Assembly (NCBI GenBank): GCA_947589175.1 | Contig: CANPZR010000023.1 | Span: forward strand, 1-16,727 | Source of the DNA: an uncultured Lachnospiraceae bacterium | GTDB taxonomy: Bacteria; Bacillota; Clostridia; Lachnospirales; Lachnospiraceae | Length of the DNA stretch: 16,727 nucleotides | Direction: 5' to 3' | Shown here: positions 5,179-12,672 of the stretch, piece by piece | Layout of the letters: each line of letters starts with the position of its first letter | Numbering within the stretch: position 1 is the first letter of the stretch | Notes under the pieces: model-generated | What the model was told of the DNA's origin: nothing | Seen by the model: only the letters and a program-made list of their open reading frames with translations | Databases searched by the model: none | Translations under genes and position numbers: made by a program

Positions 5179-6881
5179 ACAATTACTTGGAAGTGGGGAC
5201 AGAAGGGAAGAAGCCCCTTCCCGTTGGCATCTCGGACTATGTCCGTGCGCAGTCTGAGTATTATTATGTGGATAAGACGATTCTCATTAAGGAGTTTTTG
5301 GATCAAAAGCCGTTGGTATCACTGTTTACAAGACCGAGAAGATTTGGAAAGACACTGAATATGGATATGCTCCGGGTGTTCTTTGAGATATCGGATGAGG
5401 ACACGAGCGTGTATTTTGAAGATAAGGCAATCTGGAAATGTGGAGACGCCTATCGCGCTCATCAGGGAAAGTATCCGATTATATTTTTGTCCTTAAAAGA
5501 TGTAAAATTTGATTCCTGGGCATCTATGCTGGACAAAATCAGGGGACTTTTGCAGGCTGAATTTGGAAGGCATCTCGAATTGCGGGAGAGTGAAAAGCTG
5601 GCGGATTACGAGAAAGAATATTTTTCGAAAATTTTGGCTGGAAAAGGAGACGAAGTGGAACTTGCGTCTTCGCTGGAAAATTTGTCTGCTATGCTGGCCA
5701 GGCATTATGGGAAAGCTCCCATTATCATGATAGACGAATATGATACCCCTATTCAAGAGGGGTATTCGAAAGACTTTTACGAAGAAATTACCGCTTTTAT
5801 GAGAAATTTTTTCTCGGGGGCATTCAAGGATAATAAGAATCTTTCCTATGGTTTTCTGACCGGTATTTTGCGCATAGCCCACGAGAGCATTTTCAGCGGA
5901 CTCAATAACCTGACAGTAAATACTGTAATGGATGAGGAGTATGACAGTTATTTTGGATTTACGCCTTCAGAAGTCCGTGAAATGTTGGAATATTACAACG
6001 TAGCGGATAAAGAGGACGAATTGAAAAATTGGTATGATGGATATTTATTTGGAAATGCGGAAATTTATAACCCTTGGTCCGTGATTAATTATATTTCCAA
6101 AGGATGTTCGCCTCAGGCTTATTGGGTCAATACCGGAAAAAATGAGATTTTGGCGGATGTGCTGAAAATTGCTACAAGAGAGATTACAGAAACCCTGTAC
6201 TCTTTGCTGCGGGGGGAACAGGTAGTTGCCTGGATCGATCAGAGCGTAGCCTATCGGATGATTCCGGAAGACCCGTCTAATATATACAGTCTTTTGCTGG
6301 TGGCAGGCTATCTGAAAACTTTAAAAAAGGAATTGCAGGCGGACGGCACATATCTGTGTGAAGTTTCTATTCCGAACCGGGAAGTCGCGGCTGTTTATAA
6401 GAGAGAAGTTTTATCGCACTTGCTGCGAATTGGGGCGATTAAAAGAAATACGGCAAATAAGATTGCGGAGAGTTTTTATACAAATGATTATAAAAAATTG
6501 CAAAAGTCGCTGGAAGAATATATGGACAAATCCATTAGCTTTTATGACGCTGGTGCAGAGGGCTTTTATCACGGACTTGTTCTGGGGCTGATTGCTTTGA
6601 TGGATGATTACTATAAAATTCAATCCAATCGGGAATCGGGGGATGGAAGATATGATATCAGTTTAATGCCCAGAGAAAAAGGGTGTCCGGGGATTATTAT
6701 GGAACTAAAATGGAAGAAAGGACTCTCAGAAGATGAATTGTCCTCTCTTTCAGAGGAAGCTCTGATCCAGATAGAAGATAAGAACTATGATTCTCAGATG
6801 AGGGCAGATGGTGTAGAATGTATATTAAAGTTCGGAATCGCTTTTTCTGGTAAGAAGGTAAAAATAGCAGAAGGAAAATGA
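5175..6881 (+). CDS. AAA-ATPase-like / PD-(D/E)XK nuclease-like protein
   Basis: A 568-residue protein of the large family usually annotated 'AAA family ATPase, PD-(D/E)XK nuclease superfamily', abundant and often multi-copy in anaerobes. Residues 14-34 carry the hallmark PVGISDYVRAQSEYYYVDKT; a Walker A-like RPRRFGKT is at 53-60, Walker B IIMIDEYDTP at 183-192, and the nuclease-like fold lies at the C-terminus with D494, E510, K512 and Q532 in the expected D...ExK...Q order. All key residues are present, so it looks intact. Biological function is not established for the family. It overlaps the phosphatase gene by four bases (ATGA). Its central part is more AT-rich than neighbouring genes, which suggests acquisition from elsewhere (inference). 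Confidence 0.88.
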   Translation: MNNYLEVGTEGKKPLPVGISDYVRAQSEYYYVDKTILIKEFLDQKPLVSLFTRPRRFGKTLNMDMLRVFFEISDEDTSVYFEDKAIWKCGDAYRAHQGKYPIIFLSLKDVKFDSWASMLDKIRGLLQAEFGRHLELRESEKLADYEKEYFSKILAGKGDEVELASSLENLSAMLARHYGKAPIIMIDEYDTPIQEGYSKDFYEEITAFMRNFFSGAFKDNKNLSYGFLTGILRIAHESIFSGLNNLTVNTVMDEEYDSYFGFTPSEVREMLEYYNVADKEDELKNWYDGYLFGNAEIYNPWSVINYISKGCSPQAYWVNTGKNEILADVLKIATREITETLYSLLRGEQVVAWIDQSVAYRMIPEDPSNIYSLLLVAGYLKTLKKELQADGTYLCEVSIPNREVAAVYKREVLSHLLRIGAIKRNTANKIAESFYTNDYKKLQKSLEEYMDKSISFYDAGAEGFYHGLVLGLIALMDDYYKIQSNRESGDGRYDISLMPREKGCPGIIMELKWKKGLSEDELSSLSEEALIQIEDKNYDSQMRADGVECILKFGIAFSGKKVKIAEGK

Positions 6882-6907
6882 TAGAGGGAAAATGAGGGAG
6901 GAGCCAG

Positions 6908-7519
6908 ATGAATCAAGTCAAGATATGCGGAATTACGGAAGAACAGGAGATCGAGTGGCTGAATGAGGCGCTCCCCGACTTTGCCGGGTTCGTAGTATTT
7001 TACCCCAAGAGCAAGCGGAACCTGTCGATCGAGCGCGCGAGGGAGCTGAAGGCGGGACTGCGCCCGGAAATCCGATCGGTGGCGGTGACGGTGAGCCCCA
7101 CGGCGGAGGAGCTTGCGCAGATCGAGGAGGCGGGATTTTCCCTTGTGCAGATTCACGGGCCGCTCGCGGAGGGGGCGCTGGACGCGGTGTCCATGCCGGT
7201 CCTGAAGGCGTTTAATGGAAAGGACCTAGCGCATTTTGGCGAGTGGGAGAGCAACGATAAAATCGCGGGATATGTGTTCGACGCCCAGATTCCGGGGAGC
7301 GGAAAGACCTTTGAGTGGTCGGTGCTGGAGAGTATTCCACGCACGGAGAAGCTGACGCTTCTCGCCGGGGGACTGACGCCGGACAACGTGGCGGATGCCA
7401 TGAGGGCGACCGGACTTCACGGGGCGGACACCAGCTCCGGCGTGGAGAGAGAGGACGGCTGCGGGAAGGATAAGGACAAGATCTTTGCCTTCGTGAGAGC
7501 GGCCAGGCAGGAAGTATGA
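6908..7519 (+). CDS. trpF: Phosphoribosylanthranilate isomerase (TrpF)
   Basis: A 203-residue (beta/alpha)8 enzyme that converts N-(5-phosphoribosyl)anthranilate to the carboxyphenylamino deoxyribulose phosphate in tryptophan synthesis. Visible signatures are VKICGI with catalytic Cys7, FYPKSKR, VQIHG, FDAQIPGSGKTFEW with catalytic Asp125, LAGGLTPDNV and the phosphate-binding ADTSSGVE...GKDKDK. Cys7 and Asp125 match the general base and acid known in this family. GGGAGGAG lies four bases before the ATG. It is a stand-alone trpF, with no other trp gene in the window, and its stop overlaps the start of the hydrolase gene (ATGA). Confidence 0.9.
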   Translation: MNQVKICGITEEQEIEWLNEALPDFAGFVVFYPKSKRNLSIERARELKAGLRPEIRSVAVTVSPTAEELAQIEEAGFSLVQIHGPLAEGALDAVSMPVLKAFNGKDLAHFGEWESNDKIAGYVFDAQIPGSGKTFEWSVLESIPRTEKLTLLAGGLTPDNVADAMRATGLHGADTSSGVEREDGCGKDKDKIFAFVRAARQEV

Positions 7520-8895
7520 GATTTATGAGGCTGTTAGCGCGGCTTTTCGCCGCCCTGATTGTTTTTGTGACAGCCAACGGCTATTCCCTCTTAGCCTTTC
7601 AGACGGGGGGAAGTGCCGGGTTCGGAAAATATGCGGCAGGCGCTGTGGCTCTGCTGCTTTTTGTGTTGATTCAGATTTTTCCCTCGGCGTCCAATCGAGA
7701 GCTCCCCACGGCCGCGCTGCGAAACAGCGCCGACGGCTGCGAGCTGCTGGCCATTTTTCTGATCAGCACCGTCTTTTCTGTGGTATATCATGTGCAGGGC
7801 TGGCGGGGCGCGCTGCCCCTGCCGGGGATTCTGGAGCGCCCGGTGTGGTGGGCGATTGGAATTTTATTTACCATTTTGGCGGAGGCCGTGGTGTTCTGGA
7901 ACGGCATAATACGCATCTATGTGACGTCCAGGCAGCTCCGCCTGAAATGGAGGGTAATCGGCGCGCTGTGCGGCATGATTCCGGTGGCGAATCTGGTCGT
8001 TCTGGGCATCATGCTCCACATTGTGGGGGAGGAGATCCGGGTAGAAACGGAAAAAATCTGGCTCGACGAGGCGAGGAGCGCCGAACAGGTCTGCCGCACA
8101 AAATACCCGATTCTGCTCGTGCACGGCGTATTTTTCCGCGATTCTAAAAAATTTAATTACTGGGGAAGGATTCCGGAGGAGCTGAAAAAAAACGGGGCCA
8201 TTCTCCACTACGGGCGGCATGGCTCGGCGTCCTCGGTGGCGGACAGCGCGGCGCAGCTAGACCGGCGGATCCGCCAGATCGTGTCGGAGACGGGATGCGG
8301 CAAGGTAAATATCATCGCCCACTCCAAGGGCGGGCTGGACTGCCGGTACGCGCTGGCAAAGCTCGGTACGGCGCCGTATGTCGCCTCGCTGACCACCGTC
8401 AACACCCCGCACAGGGGGTGCTGCTTTGCCGATTATCTTCTGGAGAAAATTCCCGAGAGGCAGCAGCGCGCCGTGGCGAAGGCGTACAATAAGGCGCTCG
8501 CGAAAATAGGGGACAAGAATCCGGATTTTATGGCGGCGGTGCGCGATCTGACCGGCAGCTTTTGCAGTGAGCTTGACCGGGAGCTAAAGAAGGCGGAGCC
8601 GCCGGAGGGCGTGTACTGCCAGAGCGTGGGTTCCCGGCTGAACGTCCCCTCCGGCGGGCAGTTCCCCCTCAATTTTTCCTATCATCTGGTCCGGCGCTTT
8701 GACGGGCCGAACGACGGACTGGTAGGGGTGGAATCCTTTTATTTCGGTGAGAATTACCGCTTTGTGTCGGTGAGGGGAAAGCGGGGCGTATCCCACGGAG
8801 ACATGATCGACTTGAATCGGGAAAACCTGCCGGAATTTGACGTCCGGGAGTTTTATGTGGAGCTGGTCGGCGATTTGAAAAAACGCGGCTTATAA
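7516..8895 (+). CDS. Membrane-anchored alpha/beta-hydrolase (lipase-like)
   Basis: A 459-residue protein with several N-terminal membrane spans (about 9-28, 40-56, 76-92, 110-135, 148-170) followed by a lipase-type alpha/beta-hydrolase domain. The oxyanion strand is YPILLVHG (197-204), the nucleophile elbow is IIAHSKGG with Ser270 (Ala in place of the usual Gly of GHSxG), then TVNTPHRG (294-301). The likely acid is Asp400 (FDGPNDG) and the likely base His427 (GVSHGD). The family includes triacylglycerol lipases and esterases; the substrate cannot be read from sequence. Which side of the membrane the catalytic domain faces is uncertain. It is translationally coupled to trpF by a 4-base overlap. 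Its last codons and stop lie inside the palindromic element that forms the terminator. Confidence 0.85.
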   Translation: MRFMRLLARLFAALIVFVTANGYSLLAFQTGGSAGFGKYAAGAVALLLFVLIQIFPSASNRELPTAALRNSADGCELLAIFLISTVFSVVYHVQGWRGALPLPGILERPVWWAIGILFTILAEAVVFWNGIIRIYVTSRQLRLKWRVIGALCGMIPVANLVVLGIMLHIVGEEIRVETEKIWLDEARSAEQVCRTKYPILLVHGVFFRDSKKFNYWGRIPEELKKNGAILHYGRHGSASSVADSAAQLDRRIRQIVSETGCGKVNIIAHSKGGLDCRYALAKLGTAPYVASLTTVNTPHRGCCFADYLLEKIPERQQRAVAKAYNKALAKIGDKNPDFMAAVRDLTGSFCSELDRELKKAEPPEGVYCQSVGSRLNVPSGGQFPLNFSYHLVRRFDGPNDGLVGVESFYFGENYRFVSVRGKRGVSHGDMIDLNRENLPEFDVREFYVELVGDLKKRGL

Positions 8896-8927
8896 GAAGC
8901 GGGAAATGCTTGCATTTCCCGCTTCTT
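8887..8927. repeat. Palindromic element, copy 1 (also likely terminator)
   Basis: A perfect 15-bp inverted repeat (8894-8908 with 8913-8927, 4-base loop CTTG) follows the hydrolase gene, whose TAA (8893-8895) overlaps the left arm. The tail after the stem is only weakly T-rich. The 41-base stretch beginning GGCTTATAAGAAGC recurs at 12567-12607 with a single difference (A8905 versus G12585). Confidence 0.85.
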
Positions 8928-9002
8928 GAATTGATTTCGCTGTGTGCAACCCCTGATAAATAAAGGGACTGCAGAAACGCCTGAAAATAAAATAATTTCT
9001 CC
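8928..9002. other. Intergenic spacer before the PadR cassette
   Basis: No gene. A weak inverted repeat (TGCA/CCC with GGG/TGCA, about 8945-8973) is the only structure seen. Confidence 0.3.
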
Positions 9003-9031
9003 TTGACAACACGATTAATCTGTGCTATATA
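9003..9031 (+). promoter_or_regulatory. Promoter of the PadR cassette
   Basis: TTGACA (9003-9008), 17 bases, TATATA (9026-9031) with TG at 9023-9024 (extended -10). The -10 hexamer is part of a long inverted repeat, which suits repression by the adjacent PadR protein. Confidence 0.75.
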
Positions 9032-9053
9032 TTTAGTAATACAAAATATATAG
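9025..9053. promoter_or_regulatory. Putative PadR operator
   Basis: CTATATATTT (9025-9034) and AAATATATAG (9044-9053) are a perfect 10-bp inverted repeat with a 9-base spacer. It runs from the -10 box to just before the ribosome site of padR. Autorepression is the usual mode for the family; the link to this protein is inference. Confidence 0.6.
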
Positions 9054-9065
9054 AAGGAGGAAGGC

Positions 9066-9404
9066 ATGGAACTTGACGCGGAAAAGCAATTAAAAAGAGG
9101 ACTGCTCGACATCATTCTTTTGAATATGCTGAAAAACCGGGACTATTATGGGTATGAGTTTCTGAAAGAGATCAAGAGATTGTCGCGGGTATTCGGCACA
9201 TTAAAGGAGGGGACGCTGTATCCCCGGCTGTATCGGCTACAGGACAACGGCTTTGTGACATGCGAGAGCAAAATTGACGAGGGGGGAGCGAGGCTCAGAA
9301 AGGTGTACGCCATAACGCCATCGGGAGAAGAGCAGTTAGGGAAATTATTGTCAATCTGGCATTTGCTTGTCAGCGATATGGAGAAATTGTTAAAGGAGGG
9401 ATAA
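9066..9404 (+). CDS. PadR family transcriptional regulator
   Basis: A 112-residue winged-helix DNA-binding protein of the short PadR subfamily. The sequence shows QLKRGLLDIILLNML (8-22), YGYEFLKEI (28-36), the hallmark KEGTLYPRLYRLQDNGFV (47-64) and wing plus YAITPSGEEQL (81-91), followed by a C-terminal dimerisation helix. AGGAGG at 9055-9060 is five bases before the ATG. PadR proteins usually repress their own operon, often one coding for membrane or export functions, and release DNA on a chemical or envelope signal. It lies directly ahead of a HAAS-like membrane protein gene with only one base between stop and start, a common pairing in Firmicutes. Confidence 0.93.
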   Translation: MELDAEKQLKRGLLDIILLNMLKNRDYYGYEFLKEIKRLSRVFGTLKEGTLYPRLYRLQDNGFVTCESKIDEGGARLRKVYAITPSGEEQLGKLLSIWHLLVSDMEKLLKEG

Positions 9405-9405
9405 A

Positions 9406-9876
9406 ATGAGTGAGCGGCAGTATTTCAGAAGGATAAAAGCGGGAATTTTATGCGGAAAAAGGAAGCAGAAGGAGATGCTTGCGTCGATTCGGGAAAGAGT
9501 CGCGGAAAAGCGCGAGGACGGGAAATCTATGGAGGAAATAATACGGGAAATAGGCGCTCCGGAAGAAGTGTGCGAGGAAATCAACGCCTGTCTGGCGGAG
9601 GAGGGGCTTTTATTAGACCGCCGGATGCTGACTTCGTGGAAGATATGCCGGGCTGTAAATTATATTTCGCTTTTGCTGGTTCTGTCTGTGATTCTCTATA
9701 TGTATGTACGACAGAACAGTATCCTGCAATTTGTAAATGCACATGCGGATGCAGACGCGTTTTTCATGGCGGGACCGCAGGGGATGGGCGCGCCGGAAAT
9801 GCTGTTAATTGTTCTTTGCGTTATTTTTGTGGGAAGCCTTTCGACTGCCTTGGTGCTGCGGAGGAAGATGGCGTAG
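9406..9876 (+). CDS. HAAS/DUF1700-like membrane protein
   Basis: A 156-residue membrane protein. The cytoplasmic N-terminal part (about 20-70) has the charged helical pattern of the HAAS domain, with KEMLASIRERVAEKREDG followed by SMEEIIREIGAPEEVCEEI; that domain is found next to PadR regulators and is thought to act in signalling. Two membrane segments follow at about 83-101 and 132-151, joined by a roughly 30-residue loop. GGAGGG lies just upstream and the gene is coupled to padR. It may relay a membrane signal to PadR or be regulated by it; which of the two cannot be told. The N-terminal match is by pattern, so the family name is likely rather than certain. Confidence 0.7.
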   Translation: MSERQYFRRIKAGILCGKRKQKEMLASIRERVAEKREDGKSMEEIIREIGAPEEVCEEINACLAEEGLLLDRRMLTSWKICRAVNYISLLLVLSVILYMYVRQNSILQFVNAHADADAFFMAGPQGMGAPEMLLIVLCVIFVGSLSTALVLRRKMA

Positions 9877-9915
9877 ATGATGGTTTTAAAATAAAAAGAT
9901 AGGGAGTGTATTAAC

Positions 9916-10509
9916 ATGAAAAAAATTATAGCAGTAATTTTATTATTGGGATTGGTAATGATTAATCCGCTGAAATGTAATGCTTTGTCGTCTGAACAAG
10001 TATCAGAAGCATTCAGAATAACAGACCAGACAACTCTTGGGGATGTGATGAGATACGTTGATTTTGAAAATTTTTCTTCTTATTCCACGGAGGAACAAAA
10101 TTATTTTGATTCACTAAATTTTAAAGAATTAGAAAATAGTACAGAGGGATTCTTTTCTGCTTCAAGTTCATCTGCAAGAGCGTGGACACCTACTTTTGCG
10201 GCAGGATTAAGTACAGATCAATCATCACCATCAAAAGGAACGCTCTCGTATTCAGGAACATTGGAGGCAACAGAAGCATGTCCGTCTCTATATCTTTCTG
10301 CAATTGTATATGATAGTGATGGTTATGTTAGAAGCGAGATGGCTAATACTCGTTATAATAAGACGAAAGTGAGTGTTGCAAATGTAGCAAATAATTTGAT
10401 TTCAAAAGCAAAGTATCATGTTGTATATTATGGAATAATCAAAGCACCCGCTGGATTGACACCGACTTCGGGTGTAGTTACGTCTACGAAATATGTTACA
10501 GTAAAATAA
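9916..10509 (+). CDS. Secreted protein of unknown function
   Basis: I do not recognise this 197-residue protein. It begins with a classic signal peptide (MKK, then IIAVILLLGLVMI, probable cleavage after NALS or KCNA around 20-25). The mature part starts with an acidic helical stretch (EQVSEAFRITDQTTLGDVMRYVDF), has a Ser-rich linker (about 81-110), and ends in a beta-rich segment with YLSAIVYDSDGY and AKYHVVYYGIIKA. No anchor or LPXTG motif is visible, so it is probably released or held by other proteins. AGGGAG is upstream. The gene is visibly more AT-rich than padR and the iron locus, and follows the HAAS gene by 39 bases. Confidence 0.8.
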   Translation: MKKIIAVILLLGLVMINPLKCNALSSEQVSEAFRITDQTTLGDVMRYVDFENFSSYSTEEQNYFDSLNFKELENSTEGFFSASSSSARAWTPTFAAGLSTDQSSPSKGTLSYSGTLEATEACPSLYLSAIVYDSDGYVRSEMANTRYNKTKVSVANVANNLISKAKYHVVYYGIIKAPAGLTPTSGVVTSTKYVTVK

Positions 10510-10613
10510 AGTAAGTTATCATAGTGAAAGCGGAGTATGTTTGTTGTTAAAGTGTTTTGCTGAGAAAGATAAATTATATATTCAAAAACATATGAATTTC
10601 GGAGGTAATAAAG
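10510..10613. other. 104-base gap inside the exported cassette
   Basis: AT-rich and without a gene. I see no convincing promoter or terminator, so read-through from the upstream gene is plausible. GGAGG at 10601-10605 serves the next gene. Confidence 0.35.
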
Positions 10614-11504
10614 ATGAAAAATTGTGAAAGAAAAAGAAGAGAAAAAATGTTACATGTAATTTTAAAAGGCGTAGTTTCAATTTTTGTCATGTGCACTTTG
10701 ATTGGTGCATGTAAAACAACAGCGCGGGCACAAAATGTGAGAGAGGTGGAGGAGAATAATACTAAAGAAACTGCTCAAAGCATTGAAGCATATCGTCAAA
10801 CGCCGGAATTGTTTTTGAAAGGTGATATTTCGCGTGAATATGTGGTGAATGGATCAACAAGTACAACAGACGAAGACTGGTTTAAAGTATATCTATTTTC
10901 GGGGGAACAATATGTAACTTGTAATGATGACAGGTTCAGATTTCAAGTGTATGATTCATCAGATAATATGCTACTGGACCAGGTATATGTAAAAAAAGCA
11001 TCAGGCCCCCAGGCATATTCGTTTGTTGCTGAAAAAAGCGGATATTATTATGTAAAGGTAATAGGCGTGATGAATTTGTCGAGCGACTATATCTTAGCGG
11101 TCGGTGGGCCATCTTATGGAGTTGCGAAATGTGAAATCCAGTATGGTACCGTTTCAATGTTAAATGGAAATGATGTTGTATTAAAAACTGCAGATTTGCG
11201 AGATAATAATGAATTCCCGGATGACGCATTGGTTTACACGATATCTATGGGAGGCATTGGCTCGTCAGATATTGATTCGGCGGTTGTGGAAAATCTAAGT
11301 GTTCAGAAATTAGTGAGTATGAATATGTACTCATGGAGCAAAAACAATATTCTTTCTCTTGGACTGCCATTAAAAGCCAGATGGAGGGTGACATTGGGGT
11401 ACAATCTTAGCGATGAGAAATTTAATCCATCGCTAGTGCTGCGATATGTATATCCAGTAAAGACTGGGTGGCTTGAGAATTCCACCATTATAGATCTGAG
11501 CTGA
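10614..11504 (+). CDS. Exported PPC-domain protein, possible lipoprotein
   Basis: A 296-residue exported protein. A very basic N-terminus (KNCERKRREK) precedes a hydrophobic core and LIGAC (29-33), a usable lipobox with Cys33; alternatively signal peptidase I could cut after TTARA (39). Residues about 45-163 resemble the bacterial pre-peptidase C-terminal (PPC) domain: EENNTKETAQSI, LKGDIS, TTDEDWFKVYLFSGEQY, FQVYDSSDN, and SGYYYVKVIG...SSDYILAV. PPC domains are beta-sandwiches normally attached to secreted enzymes; here no enzyme domain follows. The remaining 130 residues are of unknown type. GGAGG is eight bases before the ATG. It is separated from the next gene by 16 bases. Confidence 0.8.
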   Translation: MKNCERKRREKMLHVILKGVVSIFVMCTLIGACKTTARAQNVREVEENNTKETAQSIEAYRQTPELFLKGDISREYVVNGSTSTTDEDWFKVYLFSGEQYVTCNDDRFRFQVYDSSDNMLLDQVYVKKASGPQAYSFVAEKSGYYYVKVIGVMNLSSDYILAVGGPSYGVAKCEIQYGTVSMLNGNDVVLKTADLRDNNEFPDDALVYTISMGGIGSSDIDSAVVENLSVQKLVSMNMYSWSKNNILSLGLPLKARWRVTLGYNLSDEKFNPSLVLRYVYPVKTGWLENSTIIDLS

Positions 11505-11520
11505 CGAGGGGAGGGATTTT

Positions 11521-12375
11521 ATGCAGGTCAACATGCTTGCCGAATTGAATATACTGCAGATGTCAAGCAGGAACAAGAAATTATTAGCACTGAAAATCAT
11601 GCGGGACAAAAGAACGGGAAATAACAAACAGAATTTAGGGTTTGGGCGGTTACAATTAAACCCCGATGTTACATATAGTAAAAGCCAGAAGAAAAAGGGG
11701 AAACTTTCAGAATCTATGCTTTTAGGAATCAACAATTTTTCGCTGGGAGTTTTTAAGTATGGCGCATTCTATGATATTGATGGTTTTCAATTTACAGAAG
11801 ATCAGATTCCGAAAATCAGCACGGATAATCTGGGAGAGATAAAAGCGGAAAATAATGTAATAGATTTCGGAAAGGATCAGTATTTTAAATATGTTTCGAG
11901 GGATGGCCGGGAACACTTGCTATTTACGCAAAAAAATTGTATAGGGACGCCGTACTCGGAGTTTCTGAGGGCAGGGGTCTATGACAGTGTTACGGAGAGG
12001 TACTCGTATTATTGGCGGTATATGCTGACAAAAGATCCGGTATATCTTGGACTGTCATTTACAAGGGAAGAGGTGCGATCTTACATGGAAGAGGCGGGAA
12101 TGGAGCCAAGCGCCTTCTTTACAGTGAAGATGGGGGGCAGCGAGTCCACGAAATATTATTCGGCCGGATACAGAGAGGGAATTATACACTCCAAGGAAGA
12201 TTATGATGAGCATTATTCCCATATGACGTCAGGCGGAATACTTTATTCGGATATCGAGCCGGGAAGCATATTTAAAATTGGCGGAAAAGAGTATGCGCTG
12301 AAGGAAGATCATACGCTGGATATTCCTTATGGAGCTGATATTTATGATATAGTATATCCGAAGGTTAAAATCTGA
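11521..12375 (+). CDS. Hypothetical cytoplasmic protein
   Basis: I do not recognise this 284-residue protein. It has no signal peptide and no membrane segment. The N-terminal 45 residues are strongly basic (SSRNKKLLALKIMRDKRTGNNK), the middle is rich in aromatic residues (FSLGVFKYGAFYDIDGFQF, KYVSRDGREHLLFTQK, SVTERYSYYWRYML), and the C-terminus ends in a compact acidic/aromatic segment (DIPYGADIYDIVYPKVKI). The ribosome site GGGGAGGG is close to the ATG, so translation is credible. As the last gene of the PadR cassette it could be an effector, a partner of the exported proteins, or simply a passenger. Confidence 0.7.
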   Translation: MQVNMLAELNILQMSSRNKKLLALKIMRDKRTGNNKQNLGFGRLQLNPDVTYSKSQKKKGKLSESMLLGINNFSLGVFKYGAFYDIDGFQFTEDQIPKISTDNLGEIKAENNVIDFGKDQYFKYVSRDGREHLLFTQKNCIGTPYSEFLRAGVYDSVTERYSYYWRYMLTKDPVYLGLSFTREEVRSYMEEAGMEPSAFFTVKMGGSESTKYYSAGYREGIIHSKEDYDEHYSHMTSGGILYSDIEPGSIFKIGGKEYALKEDHTLDIPYGADIYDIVYPKVKI

Positions 12376-12566
12376 TGGGCGAATAAAATTTTGGAGAAAA
12401 GAATGGGACAACACAAAATATGCATATAAAGGATGAAAAATCCCTATATGTAGTTTGTTTCTAACTTGCTGATAACTTGCAGAGAGGTTTTAATGGGATT
12501 CTGCCAGCAGGAGAGTTGGGCGGCAGCTTGCCGGGGCGGCTGAAAAAAGAACGAAATTTATAAAAA
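12376..12566. other. Intergenic region with an imperfect hairpin
   Basis: No gene is supported. An imperfect hairpin at 12423-12450 (CATATA..GGAT / ATCC.TATATG) followed by TAGTTTGTTT may be a weak terminator for the cassette. AACTTGC is repeated directly near 12461-12480. A short GC-rich patch (about 12500-12542) stands out from the AT-rich surroundings and may be a remnant of other sequence. Confidence 0.35.
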
Positions 12567-12607
12567 GGCTTATAAGAAGCGGGAAGTGCTTGCATTTCCC
12601 GCTTCTT
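12567..12607. repeat. Palindromic element, copy 2
   Basis: The 41-base element seen at 8887-8927 recurs with one change that turns one pair of the 15-bp stem into G-U (12574-12588 with 12593-12607). Here it is not overlapped by a gene and is followed by TTTATTG, a slightly better terminator tail than copy 1. Confidence 0.85.
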
Positions 12608-12619
12608 TTATTGTATAAT
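12590..12619 (+). promoter_or_regulatory. Possible promoter of the large surface-protein gene
   Basis: A perfect TATAAT at 12614-12619 lies 18 bases after TTGCAT (12590-12595). That -35-like hexamer is the loop and first right-arm bases of palindromic copy 2, so the repeat may have brought half of a promoter. Confidence 0.45.
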
Positions 12620-12672
12620 AAAACTAATTGATTTGCGGATTATTTCTCATGAAAAATGAAATGGGGGATTGT

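Noticed and set aside
5175..6881. Transposase or insertion sequence
   Set aside because: Motifs are those of the AAA-ATPase/PD-(D/E)XK family; no terminal inverted repeats or target duplication were seen around the gene.
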